Assembly (NCBI GenBank): GCA_030679975.1
Contig: JAUXSL010000104.1
Span: forward strand, 1 to 38,497
Length of the DNA: 38,497 bases
Reading direction: 5' to 3'
Source: Actinomycetota bacterium
GTDB lineage: Bacteria > Actinomycetota > Aquicultoria > CAJVYJ01 > JAUVQD01
Position numbers and translations under genes: made by a program
The notes under the pieces: model-generated
The model's database searches: none
What the model saw: the letters and a program-made list of their open reading frames with translations, nothing else
Told to the model about the DNA's origin: nothing
Shown here: positions 16,356 to 24,445 of the stretch, in pieces
How positions within the stretch are numbered: the first letter of the stretch is position 1
Layout of the letters: every line of letters starts with the position of its first letter

Positions 16356-17186
16356 TTAGGCCTTAAAGTAAGCCGCCAGCGCTTCTTCCCAAGGACGCAT
16401 CGGCGCCAGGCCTTGAAGCTCCAGGCTCAAAGGACGCAGAACCGAATACGCGGGCCGCGGCGCGGGCCGTTCCATTTGAGTGCTGTCGATCGGCTGCAGG
16501 TCGACATCCATCCCGGCCAGCTCGAATATCTTCCCGGCGAAACCGTACCACGATACCTCGCCGACATTAGTCGTGTGATAGACTCCGAACCGGCCGCTTA
16601 AGGCGATTTCAGCCAGCTTGGCCGCTAAATCGACGGCGTTTGTCGGGCTGCCGATCTGATCGTCCACGACGCGGACGGTCTTGCCCTCTTCGCCCAACTT
16701 GAGCATGGTCTTGACAAAATTGTGCCCGTAACGGCCATAGAGCCAGGCCGTCCGGCAGATATAATAATTGTTGGTCAGCGATTGGACATACCGCTCGCCG
16801 GCCAGCTTTGAGCGCCCGTAAACACTTAATGGATTTACGTCGTCAAATTCGTTATACGGAGCGCCCTTCGTCCCGTCAAAAACAAAATCGGTGCTGACAT
16901 ACAAAATAACCGCGCCGACGGCGCGAGCGGCGACACTAAGGTTTTGCGTCCCCACAGCGTTGACCTTAAAAGCGATGTCGGGGTTGAGTTCGGCTCCGTC
17001 GACATCCGTATAAGCGGCGCCGTGCACTATCAAATCAGGGCCGAAACAGGCGACCTTTTCCATCACCGCGGTGAAATCGGTGATATCGATCTCTTCAATA
17101 TCCACCGGGTAGAGTTCATGACCGCGCAGCGCCCCTTGGAGTTCCGTGCCCAGTTGACCGTCGGCCCCGGTAATGATGATTTTCAT
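16356..17186 (-). CDS. rmlD: dTDP-4-dehydrorhamnose reductase
   Basis: This extended SDR protein of about 276 residues has the NADPH-binding GADGQLG near the N-terminus, HGAAYTDVDGAE and the YVSTDFVFDG segment, and the catalytic YGRSKLAGE (Tyr-x3-Lys). It performs the last step of dTDP-L-rhamnose synthesis. A GTG at 17,195 adds three residues; the ATG at 17,186 is chosen because the family begins at MKIIITG. It is separated from rmlA, rmlC and rmlB by the DUF3048 gene and followed directly by the ABC exporter. Confidence 0.93.
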   Translation of the reverse strand: MKIIITGADGQLGTELQGALRGHELYPVDIEEIDITDFTAVMEKVACFGPDLIVHGAAYTDVDGAELNPDIAFKVNAVGTQNLSVAARAVGAVILYVSTDFVFDGTKGAPYNEFDDVNPLSVYGRSKLAGERYVQSLTNNYYICRTAWLYGRYGHNFVKTMLKLGEEGKTVRVVDDQIGSPTNAVDLAAKLAEIALSGRFGVYHTTNVGEVSWYGFAGKIFELAGMDVDLQPIDSTQMERPAPRPAYSVLRPLSLELQGLAPMRPWEEALAAYFKA

Positions 17187-17196
17187 CCGCTTCACG

Positions 17197-18246
17197 CTAC
17201 TGGATGGTGATGGCGGTCGTCGGCCTGACTATTTCAATCCAGGTCTGGCCCGGCGATAAGCGGATACCGTCACCGTTGCTGTTTATTAATTTCAGCGGCG
17301 AGTTATGCGTCGGCTTTTCCCAAGTGCCTTCAACAACCCGACCGTCGCGGAAGACCATAAGGCTGCCGGTCCCTTCCATGTTTATATCCAAGACGCCGCT
17401 GCCGCCGGGAATGTCGTTAGTGGGAGCGCGCAGAACCGCGATATTCGTCGGCGCCAACTGGAGCTTGCTGTTGGCGTCCGTATGCGGCTTGCCCCCGTTG
17501 AACCTTTTATAAGTATTGGTCTGACGATCGTATTGGTATTCCACGCGATATTCAGAGGTGGAAAAGTCGATTGCCACGCTCTTCGGGCCTTGCGGCCGCG
17601 CCTCTATCGGCGGCGCCGGCTTAAATTTAAAGCCGCGGTCGAAAATATCCCCGCCGTCTTTATACCTGGAAGCCGCTTCGCGCAATCGCGCCGTCGAAGT
17701 GAAGACGTTGTGCGGCGCCTTTGTCCAGCCAACGCGGGTATATGCGTCCGCAAGGCCCATCTGGTCCCAATCTTTGATACCCCAGTCACGGATCGCTTTC
17801 ATGGCGTAGATCGAGCCGCCGACGTGCGCGTATATCGCGTCCCAACCGCTGGCCAGGGCCGCGAAGTGCACCCGGGCGCTCCGGACCGGCCCGATATTAT
17901 CGGCGCCGTGAAAGCCGAAGACCAACATGAACCTGGTGATGCCGCCTTCCGCCAAGCCTTCCACTACCACGCAGGCGCTGCCCAGGCCGGCCTGAGGCCG
18001 GATAGTCGAAAGATTCTCGACCATGACGGCCAGAGGTCTGGTTACCCCCTGGACGTCGCCGGCCTCACCGTCGAGTGGGCAAATAGTCTTGTCTTTTTTA
18101 TGTTTGGGCTTCTTCTTTTCAGTCGCGATCTTTGTCTTTTTCGGCTTGGGCGCCGGGAAGAAACTGGGGTAGGCGATGCCGACGACTACCCCCAAAACTA
18201 TGACTACACCGGCAATACCGCCGATGATCCGCCACTTAGAATTCAA
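17197..18246 (-). CDS. DUF3048 (YerB-like) membrane-anchored protein
   Basis: The 349-residue protein has one N-terminal hydrophobic segment (residues 9-31) and a Lys-rich linker. It then carries the DUF3048 body: RPLAVMVENLSTIRPQAGL near 70-88, GGITRFMLVF, GPVRSARVHF and DAIYAHVGGS. The family occurs mainly in Gram-positive bacteria as surface lipoproteins; no enzymatic activity is established. There is no lipobox Cys here, so it is probably a signal-anchored extracellular protein. The start is TTG immediately after the rmlB stop, with GGAGGGAG about eight bases upstream. Its place between rmlB and rmlD suggests a link with wall-glycan assembly, which is inference. Confidence 0.88.
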   Translation of the reverse strand: MNSKWRIIGGIAGVVIVLGVVVGIAYPSFFPAPKPKKTKIATEKKKPKHKKDKTICPLDGEAGDVQGVTRPLAVMVENLSTIRPQAGLGSACVVVEGLAEGGITRFMLVFGFHGADNIGPVRSARVHFAALASGWDAIYAHVGGSIYAMKAIRDWGIKDWDQMGLADAYTRVGWTKAPHNVFTSTARLREAASRYKDGGDIFDRGFKFKPAPPIEARPQGPKSVAIDFSTSEYRVEYQYDRQTNTYKRFNGGKPHTDANSKLQLAPTNIAVLRAPTNDIPGGSGVLDINMEGTGSLMVFRDGRVVEGTWEKPTHNSPLKLINSNGDGIRLSPGQTWIEIVRPTTAITIQ

Positions 18247-19218
18247 TTAAGAGACTCCCTCCTGCTTTAACCTTCGCCACCAGGACTCGTTTGCTTTGTA
18301 CCAGTCCACAGTGGTCAGAAGCGCCTCGTCAAAACCTTTGGCCGGCGCCCAGCCCAGTTTAGCGGTCCGGCTGGAATCGATTGAATACCGCCGATCGTGC
18401 CCGAGCCTATCCGGCACATACGTTATCAGCGACTCCGGCTTGCCCATGATCTTAAGTATTTTGAGAGCAATGGCGATATTTTCAACTTCCATGCCCCCGC
18501 CGATATTATATATCTTACCGACATCACCCCGGTGGAGAACCGCGTCGATACCGGCGCAGTTGTCCTCGACGAAGATCCAGTCCCTGACATTCTTGCCGTC
18601 GCCGTAGATCGGCAAGGGGTTGCCGGCCATGGCGTTAGTGATCAACAACGGTATCAGTTTCTCCGGGTATTGGTACGGCCCGAAATTATTTGAGCTGCGG
18701 GTGATGATCACCGGCATCCCATAGGTAGTCATGTAAGATAGACAGACGAGGTCGGACGAGGCCTTGCTGGCCGAATACGGACTGCTCGGCAGCAGACAGT
18801 CTTTTTCCGTGAACGAGCCCTTGTTACGGCTCCCGTAGACCTCATCGGTCGAAACATGGATAAACCTTGAAGGTACAACCGCCCTGGCCGCTTCCAGTAA
18901 TGTCTGCGTGCCCACAACGTTTGTGGTCATAAATTCCCGTGCCGACTTTATCGAACGATCGACGTGGCTTTCAGCGGCGAAGTTTATAACCGCGTCGCAA
19001 CCCCGCATAACGTAGACGGCTTTGTCTATATCGTCTATGTCGGCATGGACAAAGTCGTAGTTCGGCGAACCCTCGAGGTCTTTTAAGTTGTCCGGATTGC
19101 CGGCGTAAGTCAATTTATCGTAATTGACCACTCCGTAGTTCGGATATTTGTTCAATATATAGCGGATAAAATTGCTGCCGATAAAACCGGACCCGCCGGT
19201 TACCATTATTTGTCGCAT
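18247..19218 (-). CDS. rmlB: dTDP-glucose 4,6-dehydratase
   Basis: This 323-residue extended SDR has GGSGFIGSNF at residues 8-17, YDKLTYAGNPDNL near 34-46, HVDRSI and the catalytic YSASKASSD with the STDEVYG element. These are diagnostic of RmlB, which turns dTDP-glucose into dTDP-4-keto-6-deoxyglucose using bound NAD. It stands 135 bases after rmlC; that gap holds a repeat element rather than a gene. Confidence 0.96.
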   Translation of the reverse strand: MRQIMVTGGSGFIGSNFIRYILNKYPNYGVVNYDKLTYAGNPDNLKDLEGSPNYDFVHADIDDIDKAVYVMRGCDAVINFAAESHVDRSIKSAREFMTTNVVGTQTLLEAARAVVPSRFIHVSTDEVYGSRNKGSFTEKDCLLPSSPYSASKASSDLVCLSYMTTYGMPVIITRSSNNFGPYQYPEKLIPLLITNAMAGNPLPIYGDGKNVRDWIFVEDNCAGIDAVLHRGDVGKIYNIGGGMEVENIAIALKILKIMGKPESLITYVPDRLGHDRRYSIDSSRTAKLGWAPAKGFDEALLTTVDWYKANESWWRRLKQEGVS

Positions 19219-19247
19219 TTATCTCCTTATCGATTCCTGTCCCATGG

Positions 19248-19294
19248 ATTCCTGCTGCAGTTTACCCCTGCGAAAGCAGGGGCAGGAATGACAC
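19248..19294. repeat. Inverted-repeat element (long hairpin) between rmlC and rmlB
   Basis: Outer arms ATTCCTGC (19,248-19,255) and GCAGGAAT (19,282-19,289) enclose an inner hairpin CCCCTGC-GAAA-GCAGGGG (19,265-19,282), followed by GACAC. The outer arms and the GACAC tail match the element at 9165-9189. No T-run follows, so it is not a typical terminator, although it would fold in the rml transcript. Confidence 0.65.
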
Positions 19295-19303
19295 GTTTTG
19301 ATC

Positions 19304-19342
19304 CGTGCATCCTGCATCCTGCATCGTGCATCGTGCATCGTG
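19304..19342. repeat. Heptanucleotide tandem repeat
   Basis: Five copies of the 7-base unit C(G/C)TGCAT run from 19,304 to 19,338, followed by a partial unit CGTG. The array directly follows the inverted-repeat element and lies upstream of rmlB in non-coding DNA. Confidence 0.7.
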
Positions 19343-19353
19343 ACCCCGGCTAC

Positions 19354-19809
19354 TCAGCCCATTTTTATGTCCCAGTCATATGGGATATCGTCGGCGTCCC
19401 ATGGCAGCCGGTATTCATCGGGCTCCGCGTAGTCGAATAACTCTGTCGGGCAGTTTATGATAAAAGCCGGCTCGCCGCCTATCGCTTTAAACCCATGCAT
19501 AACCAGGGGAGGTATCTTAAGGACAAACTGCTTTCTTTCTCCCAGGAAGAATTCGTTTATCTCACCGTGGGTCGGCGACCCCTCGCGACCGTCGTATAGA
19601 ACAACCTTAGCCGTCCCGCGGACACAGATAAAAAAATCGGTCTGCTTGCGATGATAATGCCAGCCTTTGACCACATCGCTGTAGCAACAAGTCATATAGA
19701 TCTGACCGAACCGTTCAAATATCTCATCATCGCTGCGCAGCATCTCCATCAAGAAACCCCGTTCGTCCGGAATAACTTTCAGGTCTTTCGTCTTTACCCC
19801 GTCAATCAA
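19354..19809 (-). CDS. rmlC: dTDP-4-dehydrorhamnose 3,5-epimerase family protein (short form)
   Basis: The 151-residue cupin has the RmlC marks DERGFLMEMLR near 15-25, GWHYHRKQTD at 49-58 with the candidate base His51, MHGF with His105, and a C-terminal FDYAEPDEYRLPW. It is about 30 residues shorter than classical RmlC, a variant common in Actinomycetota rml operons. It would epimerise dTDP-4-keto-6-deoxyglucose at C3 and C5 before RmlD. It starts at ATG 16 bases after the rmlA stop. Given the short form, epimerase function comes mostly from operon context. Confidence 0.85.
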   Translation of the reverse strand: MIDGVKTKDLKVIPDERGFLMEMLRSDDEIFERFGQIYMTCCYSDVVKGWHYHRKQTDFFICVRGTAKVVLYDGREGSPTHGEINEFFLGERKQFVLKIPPLVMHGFKAIGGEPAFIINCPTELFDYAEPDEYRLPWDADDIPYDWDIKMG

Positions 19810-19825
19810 TTGGTCTCCTTCTTTC

Positions 19826-20890
19826 TTAAAACACTCCCACTTGACTGTTGTCGCCCAACATCAACCTGTAAGCCTTAGGTTTCTTATCCGATTTTTCCAC
19901 CATCACATTTTTGCCGATCAAGCTGTCCTCAAGGCGACAGATGCCGATCACACTGCTCTTTTCCAAAACAATGCTATGCTCTATCTCGCTTTGTTTGACT
20001 ATGACATCATAATAAATCGATGTGAAGGGTCCGATGAACGAGTCCATTATTTGACTGTTTTCGCCGATGATGGCCGGCCCACGGATATGGCTGTTAGTGA
20101 TACGCGCCCCTTTTTCAACTACGACTCTGCCGTCTATACGCGTCGATTCATCCACGTGCCCGTCAATCCGGGAGTCCATCGTTTCCAGGATTATGCGATT
20201 GGCTTCGAGCATGTCCTCCAGCTTGCCGGTATCTTTCCACCAGCCGTCGATGATGTGCGGCTCGACCGTCAAACCTTTCTCGATCAGATATTGAATGGCA
20301 TCGGTGATCTCTAATTCGTTGCGCCATGACGGCTTAATGCTGTCGACCGCCTCCCAGATACTTTGATCGAACATGTAGACGCCGACCAGGGCCAAATCAC
20401 TCAACGGCTTTTTCGGTTTTTCCGTCAGCCTGATGACCCGGCCGCCACTTAGCTCGGCCACCCCGAATCTTTCCGGGTCTTTGACTTTTGCCAGTAATAT
20501 CTGCGCGTTCGGTCGGCGGCGGGCGAACTCTTCTACCAACGACACGATGCCGTTCTTAATCAAATTGTCGCCCAAAAACATGACAAAGTTATCGCTGCCC
20601 AAGAAAGGCTTGGCTATCTTGACGGCATGGGCCAGACCGAGCGGCGCTTCCTGGGAAATATAAGTTATCTCTATTTCCCAAGCGCTCCCGTCGCCGACGG
20701 CCGCCACTATCTCGTCTTTTGTCTCGCCGACAACTATCCCGATATCGGTTATGCCGGCCTGCTTCATAGCTTCGATGGCATAAAAAAGAACGGGTTTATT
20801 TGCCACCGGCACCAATTGTTTAGCGCTGGTATGCGTTATCGGACGTAAACGGCTGCCTGTTCCGCCACTGAGTATTAACCCTTTTATCAG
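19826..20890 (-). CDS. rmlA: Glucose-1-phosphate thymidylyltransferase, long type, apparent CTG (or ATA) start
   Basis: The frame encodes 354 residues with the nucleotidyltransferase signature LSGGTGSRLRPIT at residues 7-19, PVANKPVLFYAIE, the GDN metal site (FLGDNLI) and a C-terminal left-handed beta-helix, as in RmlA-long/StrD enzymes. It makes dTDP-glucose from dTTP and glucose-1-phosphate. The first ATG/GTG/TTG codon in frame is TTG at 20,815, past the signature motif. An in-frame stop lies at 20,905. Between them only CTG (20,890) and ATA (20,887) are plausible starts; family members begin MKGLILSGG, aligning with ATA, and GGGGA lies four bases before CTG or seven before ATA. A start at TTG would give a dead enzyme. 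Confidence 0.88.
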   Translation of the reverse strand: MIKGLILSGGTGSRLRPITHTSAKQLVPVANKPVLFYAIEAMKQAGITDIGIVVGETKDEIVAAVGDGSAWEIEITYISQEAPLGLAHAVKIAKPFLGSDNFVMFLGDNLIKNGIVSLVEEFARRRPNAQILLAKVKDPERFGVAELSGGRVIRLTEKPKKPLSDLALVGVYMFDQSIWEAVDSIKPSWRNELEITDAIQYLIEKGLTVEPHIIDGWWKDTGKLEDMLEANRIILETMDSRIDGHVDESTRIDGRVVVEKGARITNSHIRGPAIIGENSQIMDSFIGPFTSIYYDVIVKQSEIEHSIVLEKSSVIGICRLEDSLIGKNVMVEKSDKKPKAYRLMLGDNSQVGVF

Positions 20891-20935
20891 TTCTTCCCCA
20901 AGTTATAGTAGTCTTGCCCCAAGATAACTTCTATG

Positions 20936-21961
20936 TTACCGCCGCTCCGCGCGGCTGCCGGCGCCGTTCAAAACGACAACGCTTGAGCTGTTGCCTGTCA
21001 TCGATATCTTACCAGATTCTATTTGCGACTTCATTCCCTTGATCGAGCGGCCGGCTTCGATCGCCCCTAAGATCGCGCTCAAGGCGCCACGGTCCGGCTC
21101 TACATAGCTTATACCGCCGATTATCGTCGGCCGGCCGGGCAGGGTGATAGTCTCTATGCGGTCTTTCGGCAGTTGCCTCAGGAAGCCGCCGAGCGAGAGC
21201 ATCTGCCTTTTGCTCATATCCGTGCCGATATTTTCATCAAAGATTCGAATAATCGTCGGCAGCTTAAAAATAGCTTTGACATTTAATGTGTTAGCCGCCA
21301 GCGCCCGGAGAAAAGTCTGCTGCCTGTCGGCCCGGTCAAAATCTGAATCGCCATGGCGATACCTGACATAGTTTAGGGCGGTCGTGCCGTTCATATGCTG
21401 CGGGCCCTTGGGGATAAACATCCGATACGCGAATGTCCGGTCGTTGATCCCTTTGGGCACCGTGATATCAATACCGCCTAAGGTATCGACTAATTTCTTG
21501 AAGCCCTGGAAATCAACCTCCACGTAATGGTTAATATCGACACCAAGAAAGCTTTCCACTGTGCGGATCGCCAGCGATGCCTGCCCGTAGGCGTAAGCCG
21601 CGTTTATTTTATCCTTGCCGCGACCGGGAATATCGACCCTGGTGTCCCGGGGGATCGACATCAAGTAGACCCGGTTCCGGTTAAAATCGACCCGCATGAA
21701 GATGAGGGTATCGCTTCTGGCGGCTTCACCGCGGCGGGAATCGCTGCCTATCAAGACGATGTTGACAGGGTCGCCGGAAACTTTTGGTTCACTTAAAATA
21801 CCGGGAGCGATACGGGAAACTAGGCCGGCGCCGCCGGATGAAGACGAACTTATCCACAAGCCGAAAACCACGCCCGCGATAAGCGTCAAAGCCGCCGCCG
21901 TAAGAAAAACTCTTCTTGTTTTGACTTTTCGGCGCAGCAGCTTAGCTTCTCTTGTTTCCAC
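20936..21961 (-). CDS. LytR-CpsA-Psr (LCP) family glycan ligase
   Basis: The 341-residue protein has a short basic cytoplasmic tail, one transmembrane helix near residues 17-37 and the extracellular LCP domain: NIVLIGSDSR near 68-77, RSDTLIFMRVD, MSIPRDTRVDI near 97-107, KINAAYAYG and the LGGIDITVPKGIND segment. Conserved Arg and Asp residues that bind the polyprenyl pyrophosphate are present. LCP proteins transfer lipid-linked glycans onto peptidoglycan. Next to rml genes and an ABC exporter it is the likely attachment enzyme. The start is GTG with GAGG eight bases upstream. Confidence 0.93.
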   Translation of the reverse strand: METREAKLLRRKVKTRRVFLTAAALTLIAGVVFGLWISSSSSGGAGLVSRIAPGILSEPKVSGDPVNIVLIGSDSRRGEAARSDTLIFMRVDFNRNRVYLMSIPRDTRVDIPGRGKDKINAAYAYGQASLAIRTVESFLGVDINHYVEVDFQGFKKLVDTLGGIDITVPKGINDRTFAYRMFIPKGPQHMNGTTALNYVRYRHGDSDFDRADRQQTFLRALAANTLNVKAIFKLPTIIRIFDENIGTDMSKRQMLSLGGFLRQLPKDRIETITLPGRPTIIGGISYVEPDRGALSAILGAIEAGRSIKGMKSQIESGKISMTGNSSSVVVLNGAGSRAERR

Positions 21962-22015
21962 CCAGGATCCTCATATCCGTATTTATTTCCCTGTCGGTGA
22001 ATAAACTATCGTTGA

Positions 22016-24445
22016 TTATTGCGTATTTCCTTCAGCGAAGAACCAATGTTTTGACGGGGCGGTCGCGCCGATCGTAACATGGCCGCCGGTCCAGGTGCTT
22101 TGACCATGATTACCGGAATAAGAGAAATACATGACTCTCTCCGCGACTATCGGTTGATCCGAGGATATTTCCGCCCCGACGACATGTCCCGCTCCAAGCT
22201 CATCAACTTGACCTACGGTTATCGTCTTTCTACTATGGGCCGCAACCGCATGGAGTCTGGTCGTTGTCACCCCGCCGCCTTCGGCAAAATAGCGGACCGT
22301 CAGATCCGCCGTACTGTCGCCGGTATTGAGCACGGTCAGAAACTCATCGACGCCGGACCCGGTAGACCCCTCGGCAAAATACCAAGTCCCGGCCGGCTTC
22401 GGGGAACCGATGGTGGCGTGTACACCGCTTCTTCCTCCGGAATTAAAATAGGTCGTCCGTTCGGCGACAACCCCGGTCGCCGCGGTCAAGGTAATGCCGA
22501 ACTCATCTCCGGCCAGCAGTCTATTTAAGTTGATCTCTTTTCTCGAGCGGGCCTTGATCGTGAATGATCGCGTCACCGCGGCGCCGTTGGTTTTGTTCAA
22601 CGCGACCATGACGGTTGTCGCGGCGGCGGCGGGATTGAATATAAGCAGCCGCGTGTTAAATCCGGACCCGGTAAAACCCTCGGCAAAATACCAAGTTTTC
22701 GCCAGGGTCCTCGAGCCGATGGTTGCGGCTCCGCCTATGACCCCGTTGTGGTTCACATAAGTCGAGCGCTCGACGACGACCGGTTTCGGTGAAGTAACAA
22801 CCGCCGGCACGGCAGCTGAAGACAGCCCGGGCAGATCATCGACTTTTATCTCCCGGCGCGCCAGCCCCGGGACCCTTATCTTTTTCTTCACCCGCCTGCC
22901 GGAGCCGGGCATGAAAGTGGCGGTAACCACTGTCGGCGCCGACCTTGGATTCATTATCAATAGATATGTATCGTAATCCCGACCGGTCTTACCTTCGGCA
23001 AAATACCATCTGCGCGACGGCGATCTCGCGCCGATCGAATTGTCGCCGCCCCCGTCGCTTCCATGAGCGAAATAGACGGTGCGCTCGGCGACGATGGGGG
23101 GAGTTGATTCGACCTTAACCGATACCGGCCCACCCCTCACCAGATTATCGACTCTCAGCGTTCTCCGGCTCACCGGGCCGATACGCCGCCTGATAACCTT
23201 GGCGCGCCTGTCGGGAAAGATAAAGGTCAACTTGACATTGACTGTTTGGTCGTTGGGGTTAACCAGCAATATGGATTCATCCCAATCATCGGTACCTGTG
23301 ACCGACATCTTGTCGACCAAGGCGCTCGGCAATCCCAACCAGCCCCCCAGCACTCCATAGGCGAGCAGGGTCCTGGTGCCGTAGCTGCCGGTTATCTTTA
23401 TCTTATGAACTCTGCCGCCGGCCGTTTTATCGCTCAGATCGATCGAGTACAGTGTCCCCGTTGATTGCCCTAAACTCTGAAACCCGCGATTTATCTTAGC
23501 TTCCATATCCGCTTTGGTCAGTATTTTTTCCCATCTGTACACGTATCCCCAAGGCGACGGCACGCCTCGCAGGTATGGTATGGCGGTACCCCCCCAGACA
23601 TTCTCAATGTCCTCGGTGTGACCGCCGCTGTTCCCGTGGTAGGCGGCGACAATGACCTTATTGTCATATATGACGACCTTGCCTCTCGTGTCGGCCACGG
23701 CCTGGACCAGATTAGGCCTTTCGGCATCGTAGCCAAGATAGTACTGGCTGCCTAAGGTGGCGTCGATATCGAAATTCTCGCTATCCCAACGGGTACTGTA
23801 AAGCTTCTTGTTCAGACCGTAGGTGCGCGCCGCCACCGCCAGTGTCCTCTGCGCTTCCAGGGGCCAGGTATTTGGCTCTTCAGCTATACCTTTAACATAA
23901 TCTTCGAGATTGGTTACTTCAATCGCCCAGAGCAACCCTGTAGACGACCGCCTGGCCTCAAAGCGGCCGCGATACCGGCGAGCGTTGTTCAACACCTTTA
24001 GCCGGCCGGCGCCGTCCGCGTTCAAGCGCGTGAATCCGGAGGCTCGCCAGGTGCCGACGCCATCGATGCGGGTGACGTACTGCCCGTTTTCGTAAGTGAC
24101 GTGCGTTATCGCATCGCGGGCGACATGAGCGCCCGGACCTTGATTGTCGGGATATACGGAATAGCCGCTGTCCGCTGTAAATTGGAGCTCGCCGGCGTTG
24201 AGAATGCCGACGCGTATCTCCTCGCCCTCGCGCCCGCCGGCTATGCTCGCACCGGTATAATATGTTTTAAGGATGTCTTCGTAGCCTCTGTTCGCGTCAG
24301 CGAGACCCTTGACGCCCGCCATATCCAGTCCGACCCCGTGAGCCGTGCCCCGGCCTTTAAACGTATACGTCTGATCGGCAGCCAAGGCCGCCTGCGGGGC
24401 CAGCAAGAGAAGAAAACCCACAACGACCCAGAATATTTTTTTCAT
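22016..24445 (-). CDS. SpoIID/LytB-domain wall protein with four C-terminal WYFAEG repeats
   Basis: A signal peptide (residues 1-22) precedes AHGVGLDMAGVKGLADAN (35-52), a GHG-type motif, then the SpoIID body: LEDYVKGIAEEPNTWPLEAQRTLAVAARTYG (split near 180-210, with the EE at 189-190 at the catalytic position) and YHGNSGGHTEDIENVWGG at 269-286. SpoIID is a lytic transglycosylase acting on denuded peptidoglycan. Residues 386-809 hold four beta repeats of about 100 residues, each with an ILxxNP strand, a VVAERxxYF strand and a W(Y/F)FAEG strand (479-484, 585-590, 688-693, 801-806). The start is an ATGA overlap with the amidase stop. The repeats resemble DUF5719-like modules. Confidence 0.88.
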   Translation of the reverse strand: MKKIFWVVVGFLLLLAPQAALAADQTYTFKGRGTAHGVGLDMAGVKGLADANRGYEDILKTYYTGASIAGGREGEEIRVGILNAGELQFTADSGYSVYPDNQGPGAHVARDAITHVTYENGQYVTRIDGVGTWRASGFTRLNADGAGRLKVLNNARRYRGRFEARRSSTGLLWAIEVTNLEDYVKGIAEEPNTWPLEAQRTLAVAARTYGLNKKLYSTRWDSENFDIDATLGSQYYLGYDAERPNLVQAVADTRGKVVIYDNKVIVAAYHGNSGGHTEDIENVWGGTAIPYLRGVPSPWGYVYRWEKILTKADMEAKINRGFQSLGQSTGTLYSIDLSDKTAGGRVHKIKITGSYGTRTLLAYGVLGGWLGLPSALVDKMSVTGTDDWDESILLVNPNDQTVNVKLTFIFPDRRAKVIRRRIGPVSRRTLRVDNLVRGGPVSVKVESTPPIVAERTVYFAHGSDGGGDNSIGARSPSRRWYFAEGKTGRDYDTYLLIMNPRSAPTVVTATFMPGSGRRVKKKIRVPGLARREIKVDDLPGLSSAAVPAVVTSPKPVVVERSTYVNHNGVIGGAATIGSRTLAKTWYFAEGFTGSGFNTRLLIFNPAAAATTVMVALNKTNGAAVTRSFTIKARSRKEINLNRLLAGDEFGITLTAATGVVAERTTYFNSGGRSGVHATIGSPKPAGTWYFAEGSTGSGVDEFLTVLNTGDSTADLTVRYFAEGGGVTTTRLHAVAAHSRKTITVGQVDELGAGHVVGAEISSDQPIVAERVMYFSYSGNHGQSTWTGGHVTIGATAPSKHWFFAEGNTQ

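Noticed and set aside
17305-18270. Plus-strand open frame of 321 codons antisense to the DUF3048 gene
   Set aside because: It mirrors the DUF3048 codons in another frame, is rich in Arg, Pro and Val without domain-like segments, and has no ribosome-binding site. The minus-strand protein shows clear family motifs.
19248-19294. Intrinsic terminator between rmlC and rmlB
   Set aside because: The stem is strong but no T-run follows on either strand, and the same arms recur inside a coding region at 9165.
19304-19342. CRISPR-like array
   Set aside because: Units are seven bases with no spacers and no cas genes nearby; it is a simple tandem repeat.
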